Position numbers and translations under genes: made by a program. DNA of 55,525 nucleotides from Spirochaetota bacterium (GTDB taxonomy: Bacteria > Spirochaetota > Spirochaetia > SZUA-6): the NCBI GenBank assembly GCA_013151965.1, contig JAADHF010000096.1, positions 1 through 55,525 on the forward strand. Direction: 5' to 3'. The notes under the pieces are model-generated. The model made no database searches. It saw nothing but the letters and a program-made list of their open reading frames with translations, and had not been told where the DNA came from. Numbering within the stretch: the first letter of the stretch is position 1; the number at the start of each line of letters is the position of its first letter. This document shows, piece by piece, positions 16,225 to 23,179 of this stretch.

Positions 16225-16572
16225 ATGAAACGTTTCGTCTATTTTCTGTTGACGTTAGTATTTCTGACAGTGGTCGCCTTTAATGGTTACGCTCATGAGG
16301 GTGATGATAAAGAAAAGCCCCATAAAGTCACGAGCGAAACCATTAAAGGCGGACATTCCGGGGATACTTCTCAGCTAAAAAAAGCTTCCGGCCATAATGA
16401 GCAGGCCGAAGCCGCCGAGCAGAACACCATGGAGAAGGATTTCCAGACCATACGCCGGGAAGTCGCCCGCTCCACCCTTTTTATCGTCATAAAAGCTCTT
16501 GCCCTGGCAGTGGCGATTGCCGGTATCGCTCTGGTGTATCTAAAGAGGGATAAGCAAGGAGGCACGGAATGA
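16225..16572 (+). CDS. His-rich secreted protein with carboxyl-terminal anchor
   Basis: A 115-residue protein. Residues 1-23 are a signal peptide (cleavage near GYA), then a charged stretch with scattered histidines (HEGDDKEKPHKV, GGHSGD, SGHNEQ) and a single membrane helix at about 84-105 (STLFIVIKALALAVAIAGIALVY is split here: helix STLFIVIKALALAVAIAG). The His/Asp/Glu-rich outer part could bind copper or another metal. GAGGTGA precedes the ATG. Its last four bases overlap the cytochrome b start, a sign of translational coupling, so it may be an accessory subunit of that cytochrome. No family is recognised. Confidence 0.65.
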   Translation: MKRFVYFLLTLVFLTVVAFNGYAHEGDDKEKPHKVTSETIKGGHSGDTSQLKKASGHNEQAEAAEQNTMEKDFQTIRREVARSTLFIVIKALALAVAIAGIALVYLKRDKQGGTE

Positions 16573-17582
16573 GTGCCGGAAGTCTATCCGAAGAGAAGCC
16601 GTGGAAGTTAAATGATCTCAACTATTCGGTTCCGGAACATGCAGAATGGTTCGGCTACAGCATAGGCGGAACTGTAGTCGTGGGATTTATCCTGCTCATC
16701 TTTACCGGCATCATCATGGCCTTATTTTATATGCCTTCGGTTGATGGCGCCAGGAACAGTGTTCTAAAACTAAGCGCTGCTCCGCTCGGTCTGTGGATTC
16801 GGTCCTTTCACAGATGGACGGCTGAGGCAGTCACTTTTCTGGTTATACTACACCTGAGCCGGATTATTTTTACCGGATCTTACCGTGGGAGCAGGAAGCT
16901 CAACTGGATCTTTGGAGTTTTTCTTTTGTTTGTCACAGTCGGGTTCTTTTTTACCGGAACGGTACTTAAGTGGGATCAGGAAGGCTTCGAGGCCTATGAA
17001 CATGTCGTCGATACAATTAAGGTAATCCCCCTGATAGGAGTACAGTTAGCCTCCGTTCTGGGGGGCACCCTCATAGTGATGCGGGTATTCGCGACACATG
17101 CTCTGGTTCTGCCGGTTCTGCTCGGGCTGTTTCTTCTGCCGCATCTTGCCCTTATGAAACTGAACGGTCTATCTCCTCTGCCGTGGAGAAGTTCCGAACG
17201 GACCTCCACTTTCTTCGCGCATATGGGAAAGGTTCTCTGGTTCAGCATGATAATTTACGGAGTTATAGCCTTTCTGGCAGCCCAGTTCCCTGCAGTACTA
17301 TATCCGGGACCCTACTCCGGAGTGGAGATGACCAAGCCGCCGTGGTTGTTCCTTGTCCTCTATGCACTGGAGGATTGGATCGGCCTCTACGCCCTGCTTA
17401 TTGCACCGCTTATAATTCTGGCAGGTTTACTGGCGGTTCCCTATATTGATAGAAGTACATCCATAAATTCGACGATCCGGAAGGTGATTGTCTGGGGGTA
17501 CATTCTTGCGGTTTCAATTTTGATATTTCTTATCATCTATGTGGGAGCAAGCCCGCCGGTTAAGCACCTGGGCATGGGTTGA
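16569..17582 (+). CDS. Di-haem cytochrome b, b6-like, without Rieske partner
   Basis: A 337-residue inner-membrane protein of the cytochrome b/b6 family. Four haem-ligand histidines are visible: H81 and H95 (RSFHRWTAEAV...ILHLSRI) and H177 and H192 (ATHALV...LLPHLAL). Spacings are 14 and 15 residues; the 15-residue spacing in the second helix is the b6f-type rather than the bc1-type pattern. A carboxyl part with about three helices corresponds to subunit IV, but the quinol-site PEWY is replaced by PPWL (257-260). It would pass electrons between quinol and a periplasmic or cytoplasmic partner. No Rieske or cytochrome c gene is adjacent. It overlaps the upstream gene by four bases and is followed by the second operator. 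Confidence 0.85.
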   Translation: MSAGSLSEEKPWKLNDLNYSVPEHAEWFGYSIGGTVVVGFILLIFTGIIMALFYMPSVDGARNSVLKLSAAPLGLWIRSFHRWTAEAVTFLVILHLSRIIFTGSYRGSRKLNWIFGVFLLFVTVGFFFTGTVLKWDQEGFEAYEHVVDTIKVIPLIGVQLASVLGGTLIVMRVFATHALVLPVLLGLFLLPHLALMKLNGLSPLPWRSSERTSTFFAHMGKVLWFSMIIYGVIAFLAAQFPAVLYPGPYSGVEMTKPPWLFLVLYALEDWIGLYALLIAPLIILAGLLAVPYIDRSTSINSTIRKVIVWGYILAVSILIFLIIYVGASPPVKHLGMG

Positions 17583-17603
17583 TGAGAAAAAAGAATATTC
17601 CTC

Positions 17604-17632
17604 TTGACTACCCCAGGGGGGTACAGTATCCT
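17604..17632 (+). promoter_or_regulatory. Promoter with CsoR/RcnR-type G-tract operator (copy 2)
   Basis: TTGACT (17604-17609), a 17-base spacer and TATCCT (17627-17632). The spacer holds ACCCCAGGGGGGTACAG (17610-17626). The block from TTGACT through AGTAT is nearly the same as the copy at 16028, differing by one base in length and two near the end. It controls the cupredoxin-like gene. Confidence 0.75.
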
Positions 17633-17713
17633 GATGTCAGGATGTACAATATACAGCATGCTGAACTTTTCTACATACCAATTTTAAATTAATTTTGAAG
17701 GGAGTTTTTAACG

Positions 17714-18328
17714 ATGAAAAAATTTAAAATAACATTTATAATCGCGGTAGTTACACTTCTAGGCGGAATATCAATATCTGCAGAAGCTTTAAATCTATCC
17801 GCCGACCCTTACCGGGTAACAATCGTGGAAATTATGGATGTGCTTTACAATAAAACTATCGGGGCACAGCCCAGGTTTTATATTGTCGGAAATGATGGTA
17901 ATCTGGAGCCTCTGGTAAATTTAACTCTTCCTGCGCGCAGACGTATAGTACTGACCATTGTCTCTTACGATGATGATAATGCACCCCTGGACAAGCGTTA
18001 TGCAAAAGTAACCGGTACAATAGATGGCAAGGTTACCATCATCGACGGTGCTGTCGCCTCGGGATCAGATACAACCAAGGTATGGCAAAAAAAGGTCTCA
18101 TCAGTACCGGTTGATAAAATAATTCATACGTTTACTATTCCGGCTTTAAACATTAACATTCCGATAATTGCGGGAACAACGGAAATTACGAGTTTATACC
18201 TTAATACTGCCGGCACATATACCTGGAGTTGCAAAACAGCCTGCGGCAGTGATCCTGATGGATGGGGTGGTGCGATGGCTGCTTCCGGCTGGATGAAAGG
18301 TACTGTTAATGTAGTTGCGGAAAAATGA
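17714..18328 (+). CDS. Secreted cupredoxin-like protein
   Basis: A 204-residue exported protein with a signal peptide (1-24). The carboxyl third has the cupredoxin pattern: a strand with H138 in IIHTFTIP, a hydrophobic strand, then AGTYTWSCKTACGSD with C173 and C177 (C-x3-C as in the CuA site of cytochrome oxidase subunit II) and M188 or M194 as possible last ligand. The second CuA histidine expected after the second Cys is not obvious. The amino part (30-130) is another strand-rich domain. It would act in the periplasm as an electron carrier or copper-binding protein. GGGAG before the ATG and the operator about 80 bases upstream set it as its own transcript beside the cytochrome b unit. Confidence 0.7.
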   Translation: MKKFKITFIIAVVTLLGGISISAEALNLSADPYRVTIVEIMDVLYNKTIGAQPRFYIVGNDGNLEPLVNLTLPARRRIVLTIVSYDDDNAPLDKRYAKVTGTIDGKVTIIDGAVASGSDTTKVWQKKVSSVPVDKIIHTFTIPALNINIPIIAGTTEITSLYLNTAGTYTWSCKTACGSDPDGWGGAMAASGWMKGTVNVVAEK

Positions 18329-18378
18329 TTTATGATGTCTTGACCACCTTTTTTGCCAACAGCGTAAAGTTTACCGCC

Positions 18379-18419
18379 GGTTCCGGCAGGCTTACAAATC
18401 CGTTCCGGCGGCCTACAAA
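18379..18419 (+). repeat. Imperfect 20-base direct repeat
   Basis: GGTTCCGGCAGGCTTACAAA (18379-18398) recurs as CGTTCCGGCGGCCTACAAA (18401-18419). The units are G/C-rich within an otherwise A/T-rich gap and can also form small GCCGG/CCGGC stems. Function unknown. Confidence 0.4.
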
Positions 18420-18493
18420 ATAAAGTGCAGATAAAGGTCTGCGCTTTCCGTACCCGGGCTGTTATGCGAAATAGTTCAGCGGTCCCTGCCGGG

Positions 18494-18521
18494 TTGACGG
18501 ATATTTTGGCTGCTGTATAAT
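18494..18521 (+). promoter_or_regulatory. Strong sigma-70 promoter
   Basis: TTGACG (18494-18499), 16 bases and TATAAT (18516-18521), ending 25 bases before the start codon at 18547. Confidence 0.65.
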
Positions 18522-18546
18522 ATCATTATATAGGGGGCGGTTCTGA

Positions 18547-18948
18547 ATGGGTGAAGAAGTTCTGGTCGGACTACTGTTTGCGGATAGAATTATTACGGAA
18601 AAGAACGGGAAAAAGGGTATTATCGGGACTTTTAATAGATTCCATTCCCGAAAGTTTCCGGTCTCCTTTCCTCCCTGGGCTATTTATGCCGCTGTGACCA
18701 ATCTTAAAGGCAGGCATGAATTTGCGTTGAATTTAGTGTCAGAAGAGACAAATCAAGTAATAGTACCTTTAAGCGGCCAGTTTGAAGCAAAAAACCGAAC
18801 GGACATAGTTGAACTAACTCCTGTAATCATGGGCGCGATTTTCCCAAAGCCCGGTAAATACAACCTGACATTTCATATTGATGGTAATCATGTTGGTGCC
18901 AGGGTACTACTTATCGAACTGCTGAGTAAAACCGGAGATTTAGAATGA
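18547..18948 (+). CDS. Small beta-sandwich protein, DUF6941-like
   Basis: A 133-residue soluble protein without signal peptide. The pattern LLFADRIITEKNGKKGIIG at the start, the FPPWAIYAAVTN strand, GRHEFALNLV, and the closing PGKYNLTFHIDGNHV resemble the small bacterial family DUF6941, whose members are predicted single beta-sandwich domains of unknown role. GGGGGCGG precedes the ATG and the gene has its own promoter. It ends about 250 bases before the next gene, so it is probably expressed alone. Confidence 0.6.
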   Translation: MGEEVLVGLLFADRIITEKNGKKGIIGTFNRFHSRKFPVSFPPWAIYAAVTNLKGRHEFALNLVSEETNQVIVPLSGQFEAKNRTDIVELTPVIMGAIFPKPGKYNLTFHIDGNHVGARVLLIELLSKTGDLE

Positions 18949-18966
18949 TAATATATAATTTGCATG

Positions 18967-18991
18967 CGGCAGAAAGAATATTCTTCTGCCG
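18967..18991 (+). terminator. Hairpin after the DUF6941-like gene
   Basis: CGGCAGAA (18967-18974) and TTCTGCCG (18984-18991) pair perfectly around a nine-base A/T loop, about 20 bases after the stop codon. There is no T run behind it, so it may instead stabilise the message end or need Rho. Confidence 0.45.
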
Positions 18992-19200
18992 GATCGCCCG
19001 GTCATCCTGAGCCTGCTTTTAACATATCATCTTTAAAAAATACCGGATTAAAAGAATTAAAATGGGTACCGCCAGGGATTTTGGCTCTGGTGCAGCTGTA
19101 AAAATGTATTTTATTATAATGATTAACAGATAAGGTATGGTAAAAATCCTGTTACATTTGTATTTTATTGTTTAATGCAGTTTTCGATGGGAGAATAACG

Positions 19201-19869
19201 ATGAAATATAATGCATTACCCGGATACAAATTAATCTGGATATGGATTTACGGAATTGCCATGGCATATATCGAGTCCGCAATTGTCGTGTATCTTCGCG
19301 CCATATATTATCCGGGTGGTTTTTCATTTCCGCTTAAGATTATTCCGGTGAGTATGGCCATGGTCGAAATCGGCCGTGAAGCCATGACAATGGTAATGCT
19401 TCTGGCTATTGCATTACTGGCCGGCAGGAATATCCGGCAGAGAATTTCGTTATTTATAATGAGTTTTGGAATATGGGATATTTTTTATTATGTCTGGCTT
19501 AAGATATTTTTAAATTGGCCCCCTTCTCTTTTAAGCTGGGATATTCTCTACCTTATTCCGGTTCCATGGACAGGTCCTGTGCTGGCTCCCGTTTTAGTCA
19601 GCCTGGTTATAATCACGGCTGCTTTTTTAATTCTGAGCCTGGACAACAGGAATATACATTTAGCTCCGACGAAATTAGAATGGATTTTAATAATTTTTAC
19701 GGCTTTTGCAATTTTTACGTCTTTCATATTTGATTTCCAAAATATTATTCACCACGGATTGCCGGCTCCGTTCAGGTGGGACATTTTCTTTGGCGGATTG
19801 ATTCCGGGTATCATTGTATTTCTTCGACGATATTACCTGGCGGTCCATGGAAATGGAAAAAAAATGTAA
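19201..19869 (+). CDS. Multi-pass membrane protein with Trp/Tyr-rich core
   Basis: A 222-residue protein with about six membrane helices (near 8-26, 45-68, 77-97, 124-147, 160-180, 193-212). Its polar and aromatic residues fall in a compact block: E22 in AYIESAIVVYLR, E55-IGREA, GIWDIFYYVWLK, WDILYLIPVPWTGP. I know this pattern from unannotated membrane proteins but cannot assign a function. The start at 19201 has GGGAG eight bases upstream; the frame extends to 19168 without a site. Confidence 0.6.
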   Translation: MKYNALPGYKLIWIWIYGIAMAYIESAIVVYLRAIYYPGGFSFPLKIIPVSMAMVEIGREAMTMVMLLAIALLAGRNIRQRISLFIMSFGIWDIFYYVWLKIFLNWPPSLLSWDILYLIPVPWTGPVLAPVLVSLVIITAAFLILSLDNRNIHLAPTKLEWILIIFTAFAIFTSFIFDFQNIIHHGLPAPFRWDIFFGGLIPGIIVFLRRYYLAVHGNGKKM

Positions 19870-19947
19870 TAAACATATCCGCGGCTTTTTCTATGAACTG
19901 TATATAACTTATAGCTATAGTACTTCTTTAAAAATATTTTTATTAAC

Positions 19948-19975
19948 TTGGATAAATATATTTTCGTGTTATAAT
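19948..19975 (+). promoter_or_regulatory. Putative promoter of the DUF1566 lipoprotein gene
   Basis: TTGGAT (19948-19953), 16 bases and TATAAT (19970-19975), 51 bases before the start codon at 20027. Confidence 0.45.
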
Positions 19976-20026
19976 TATTACTATTAAAGAGAATATTGGA
20001 ATGATTCAGCCAGGGGGGATCGTGAT

Positions 20027-21415
20027 ATGTTAAAAAGTAAAATAAAGATAAGTCAAATAGTCCCTATTGTTTTTTTATCGGCATTTGTACTAATCGGATG
20101 CCCGGTTACATCTCCGGAAGAAGTATTGCCGGAAGAAACACCAGAAGAAGAAACACCGCCGGAAGAAACACCTCCGGACAGCAGCGCCGTACTTTCCGAG
20201 CTGGTAATATCCCAGGGTACTTTGTCTCCGGTTTTTACAGTAGATGTTACCTCGTATTCCGCCTGGGAGCAGAGTACGGTTGCCTCGATTACAGTTACCC
20301 CGACCGCGGAAAGCGATGCTGCCGTGATCAAGGTAAATGGAACCACAGTAACTTCGGGAGCTCCTTCCGGAAACATTAACCTTTCTGCGGGACCGGATAC
20401 TATTACCATCGAAGTTACTGCCGAGGACGGAAAAACAACCGGTACCTACACGATAGCGCTGTACAGAGCGGCCGGTCTGCCCAGAACGGGACAGGTCACT
20501 CTCGACGCAGAAGGGGATGACGGGGATCTTCAAAGAGGGGTTTCCTGGCCCGACCCGCGGTTCACCGATAACAGCGACGGGACCATTACCGACAACCTTA
20601 CCGGTCTCATGTGGGAGAAAACACCTTCAGCAACAGCCAGGATCTGGACGGCTGCCCTAACGTATGCCAACGGTCTTGCCCTGGCCGGCCATGACGACTG
20701 GCGCCTTCCCAACCGTAAAGAACTGAGGAGCCTGGTGAATTACGAAGAGTCAAATCCATCGACTTGGCTGAACGGGCAGGGCTTCAGCAATGTGCAGGGT
20801 GATTCCTACTGGTCGTCTACTACCTATAGACCCTCTACTGGTGTTGCATGGCTTGTCATCTTGGACAAAGGTACTCTGGGTTTCAGCGGTAAAAACGGTA
20901 CGCCTTACTACGTGCTGGCCGTGCGTTCCGGACAGGTAGAGGGAGATGTGAATCTTCCCGGAACAGGACAGACAACCAGCTACGTAACGGGAGATGATGG
21001 TGAACTGCAAACAGGAGTTGCCTGGCCCGATCCGCGGTTCACGGACAACGGCGACGGGACTATTACCGACAACCTTACTGGATTAATGTGGGAGAAAACA
21101 CCTTCAGCAACAGCCAGGATCTGGACGGCTGCCCTAACGTATGCCAACGGTCTTACCCTGGCCGGCTACAGCGACTGGCACGTGCCTAATGCTACCGAAC
21201 TGGAAAGTTTGATAAACGCAGGCGAGGCGGATTCGGCAGCCTGGCTGAATACGCAGGGCTTTAATAATTTGCAGGCCGCCATCTACTGGTCGTCTACTAC
21301 TTATGCGCCTTCTGCTACTCCTATCGCGTGGTACGTCCACATGAGTAATGGCAGCGTACCCTCCAACACTAAGGGTGGCAGCAGCTATGTTCTGGCCGTA
21401 CGGTCCGGGCAATAG
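20027..21415 (+). CDS. Lipoprotein with cadherin-like domain and two DUF1566 domains
   Basis: A 462-residue lipoprotein. Residues 1-25 end in the lipobox LIGC. An acidic Pro/Glu linker (28-52) follows. Residues about 55-147 match the cadherin-like beta-sandwich domain (LSELVISQGTLSP, VTSYSA, ITVTPTAES, ITIEVTAEDGKT, YTIALYR). Then come two DUF1566 (Lcl C-terminal) domains, about 150-305 and 310-462, each with FTDNxDGTITDNLTGLMWEK, DWRLPN or DWHVPN, LxSLxN, YWSSTTY and VLAVRSGQ. DUF1566 has a C-type-lectin-like fold used for binding. The two copies share a perfect 69-base identity, so the duplication or gene conversion is recent. It should sit on the cell surface or in the periplasm as a binding or adhesion protein. 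Confidence 0.8.
   Translation: MLKSKIKISQIVPIVFLSAFVLIGCPVTSPEEVLPEETPEEETPPEETPPDSSAVLSELVISQGTLSPVFTVDVTSYSAWEQSTVASITVTPTAESDAAVIKVNGTTVTSGAPSGNINLSAGPDTITIEVTAEDGKTTGTYTIALYRAAGLPRTGQVTLDAEGDDGDLQRGVSWPDPRFTDNSDGTITDNLTGLMWEKTPSATARIWTAALTYANGLALAGHDDWRLPNRKELRSLVNYEESNPSTWLNGQGFSNVQGDSYWSSTTYRPSTGVAWLVILDKGTLGFSGKNGTPYYVLAVRSGQVEGDVNLPGTGQTTSYVTGDDGELQTGVAWPDPRFTDNGDGTITDNLTGLMWEKTPSATARIWTAALTYANGLTLAGYSDWHVPNATELESLINAGEADSAAWLNTQGFNNLQAAIYWSSTTYAPSATPIAWYVHMSNGSVPSNTKGGSSYVLAVRSGQ
20609..20677 (+). repeat. 69-base perfect repeat, copy 1
   Basis: Identical to 21086-21154, 477 bases (159 codons) downstream in the same frame. It codes for the conserved core of each DUF1566 domain. Confidence 0.9.
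21086..21154 (+). repeat. 69-base perfect repeat, copy 2
   Basis: Second copy of the 20609-20677 sequence, inside the second DUF1566 domain. Confidence 0.9.
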
Positions 21416-21428
21416 ATTTTTCAGATTG

Positions 21429-22331
21429 TTAAGATCTGGATGCAAGAACGTTTATGAGCTGAACCCTGTTTTTTACGTTAATCTTTCTAAAAATATTGTA
21501 AACGTGGTTCTTAACGGTCTTTTGTGAGATATACAGGTGTTCTGCAATTTCCCTGTTGCTTAATCCCTGTACGAGGAGCCGGACAATCTGTATTTCTCTT
21601 TTTGAAAAATTGAAATATTTTGCCCGCTCTGCTAAAGTTCCTATTTCTATCGATTCTTTGTTATTAAAGAAGTACCTGGCGCCAAACCAAAGGGCAAGCA
21701 CAATACTCACGGCTAAAAACAGGACATTGAAGTACGGTTGTTTCAGGTAAATGTTGTTAGGATAAAAATATAGTACAATCGTATTGTAAAGTAATATTGC
21801 AGGCACCACTGAGAATATCAGAATACTGTAGGCTTTTGAAGCTGAACGAAGTTTGGAATTCACGATTTTATTATGATAGAAAAGAATGATGAAAGCAGAG
21901 TAGATAAAAATCAGAGCAAAAAAGAAGTCTCTGAAATAAAGGGCTATTCTGAGTTGATATATTAATTCAATTACCAGGGTAAAGAAAATACCGGACAATA
22001 ATAAGATATGCACTATGCGTTTCGGAATCCTAAAGGGTATTCCTGTAACTTGATGGCTTAGAACCGGAAGAAAGTAGAGCATGAGAAACGCACTTAAGCC
22101 TGTTAGAGAAAAAGAGTAGAGCCCGAATTTTATTACGGGGCTGCCTGTTGTTGTAAATCTATAGAGATCAATTACGCAGACAAGCAAATTAAATACGGCC
22201 CCGAGAAAAGCAAGTCCCGTGTATATATACAATCTGCTCCGGTACTTACGGGCAAGGAGCAGGGTGATAACTACCACGGTAATTCCAAGGGAAACAATCA
22301 GAAGATATATAAGTAAAATAACATGAATCAT
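21429..22331 (-). CDS. Membrane-anchored LuxR-type regulator
   Basis: A 300-residue protein with seven or eight membrane helices filling residues 1-225 and a LuxR-type helix-turn-helix at about 232-298 (FSKREIQIVRLLVQGLSNRE, then ISQKTVKNHVYNIFRKIN). Such proteins sense something in or at the membrane and bind DNA directly. No clear ribosome site precedes either possible start (ATG 22331 or GTG 22388); I use 22331, where the first helix begins. A decayed relative is at 15308-15914. It converges on the DUF1566 lipoprotein gene with 13 bases between stops. Confidence 0.75.
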   Translation of the reverse strand: MIHVILLIYLLIVSLGITVVVITLLLARKYRSRLYIYTGLAFLGAVFNLLVCVIDLYRFTTTGSPVIKFGLYSFSLTGLSAFLMLYFLPVLSHQVTGIPFRIPKRIVHILLLSGIFFTLVIELIYQLRIALYFRDFFFALIFIYSAFIILFYHNKIVNSKLRSASKAYSILIFSVVPAILLYNTIVLYFYPNNIYLKQPYFNVLFLAVSIVLALWFGARYFFNNKESIEIGTLAERAKYFNFSKREIQIVRLLVQGLSNREIAEHLYISQKTVKNHVYNIFRKINVKNRVQLINVLASRS

Positions 22332-22528
22332 CAATTTATTTATATAGTTATAATTATACCTGTAATTCGGAAAATATACAACAATCACTGGGAATAAAGT
22401 CCCATACGAACAGGGGTAAATTGTTACTTTCTTCCCATTTACAGGAGGGAAAAGAGAATTCTACAATCTTAATAGCACAGAGAAACATGTAAACCGCAGC
22501 TGTCTAATATTAAAGGGGGAAGATCAAA

Positions 22529-23173
22529 ATGAAAAGTATAAGAAGGGCTGCAACTATCATCCTGCTTTTTGCGGTGATTCTGCTGCTTGGAAGCTGTAAT
22601 ATCCTGCAGATGTTCTTTGGTCCGGATAAGAATGATATATCAGCATGGTGGCCGAAGGATTTCAAGGTGGGAACGAGATTGTCTTACCGTTACTACGAAA
22701 CCTACACGGATTCCGGTTACAATTATGAGGAGAATATCATTGTCGAGATTACAGACATAGATGAACGGGAAACGAGAACTATCATAAAAACTTCGGAGGA
22801 TGGTGCCATAGTTTATTACATAATAGACAAGGAAAATGGAAAACTGATAAAAAGTACAGACTCATCTGTGGATGACAACGACGAAGTGGTTCTAAAAACT
22901 CCTGTAGAGGAAGGCACGACCTGGTACAACTGGACAAATACCAGGTATGAAATTGACAATGTAAAGGAAAACAAGACTGTCGAAGCAGGAACTTTCGATG
23001 ATGTGGTTGTCTTAAAGGTAAGCGATCCTGATTGGACGACAATAACTTCGGTAAATCTTTACATTTCTACCACGGGCGGAAATCTCGGTTGGGTACAAAA
23101 GTATGATTCGAGTGTTTCGTATTACGGTATAATGGAAAACGGTATAGAGCTTCAAGATATCGATAAGCCGTAA
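22529..23173 (+). CDS. Lipoprotein, unknown
   Basis: A 214-residue lipoprotein: basic start, hydrophobic helix and lipobox LLGSC (Cys 23). The mature part is strand-rich: WWPKDFKVGTRLSYRYYETY, then NIIVEITDIDERETRTII, EEGTTWYNWTN, VEAGTFDDVVVLKV. The layout, a 'property of the whole molecule' strand fold ending LGWVQKYDSS, resembles secreted beta-barrel-like lipoproteins of the DUF-type found beside outer-membrane systems. AAAGGGGGAAGATC precedes the ATG. The stop is seven bases before the next gene, so it is probably the first gene of a lipoprotein-FecR/TPR-cyclase operon. Confidence 0.65.
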   Translation: MKSIRRAATIILLFAVILLLGSCNILQMFFGPDKNDISAWWPKDFKVGTRLSYRYYETYTDSGYNYEENIIVEITDIDERETRTIIKTSEDGAIVYYIIDKENGKLIKSTDSSVDDNDEVVLKTPVEEGTTWYNWTNTRYEIDNVKENKTVEAGTFDDVVVLKVSDPDWTTITSVNLYISTTGGNLGWVQKYDSSVSYYGIMENGIELQDIDKP

Positions 23174-23179
23174 AAAACG

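Noticed and set aside
18371..18420. Terminator after the cupredoxin-like gene
   Set aside because: GCCGG/CCGGC stems are short and not followed by a T run; reported only as a direct repeat.
20053..20533. Frames opposite the acidic Pro/Glu linker and cadherin-like domain, with repeated SSGGVSSGG
   Set aside because: The repeat is only the reverse of the PEETP-type linker codons.
20027..21415. Diversity-generating retroelement target
   Set aside because: The DUF1566 ends look like variable regions, but there is no reverse transcriptase, no template repeat in the window, and the differences are not confined to adenine-type positions.
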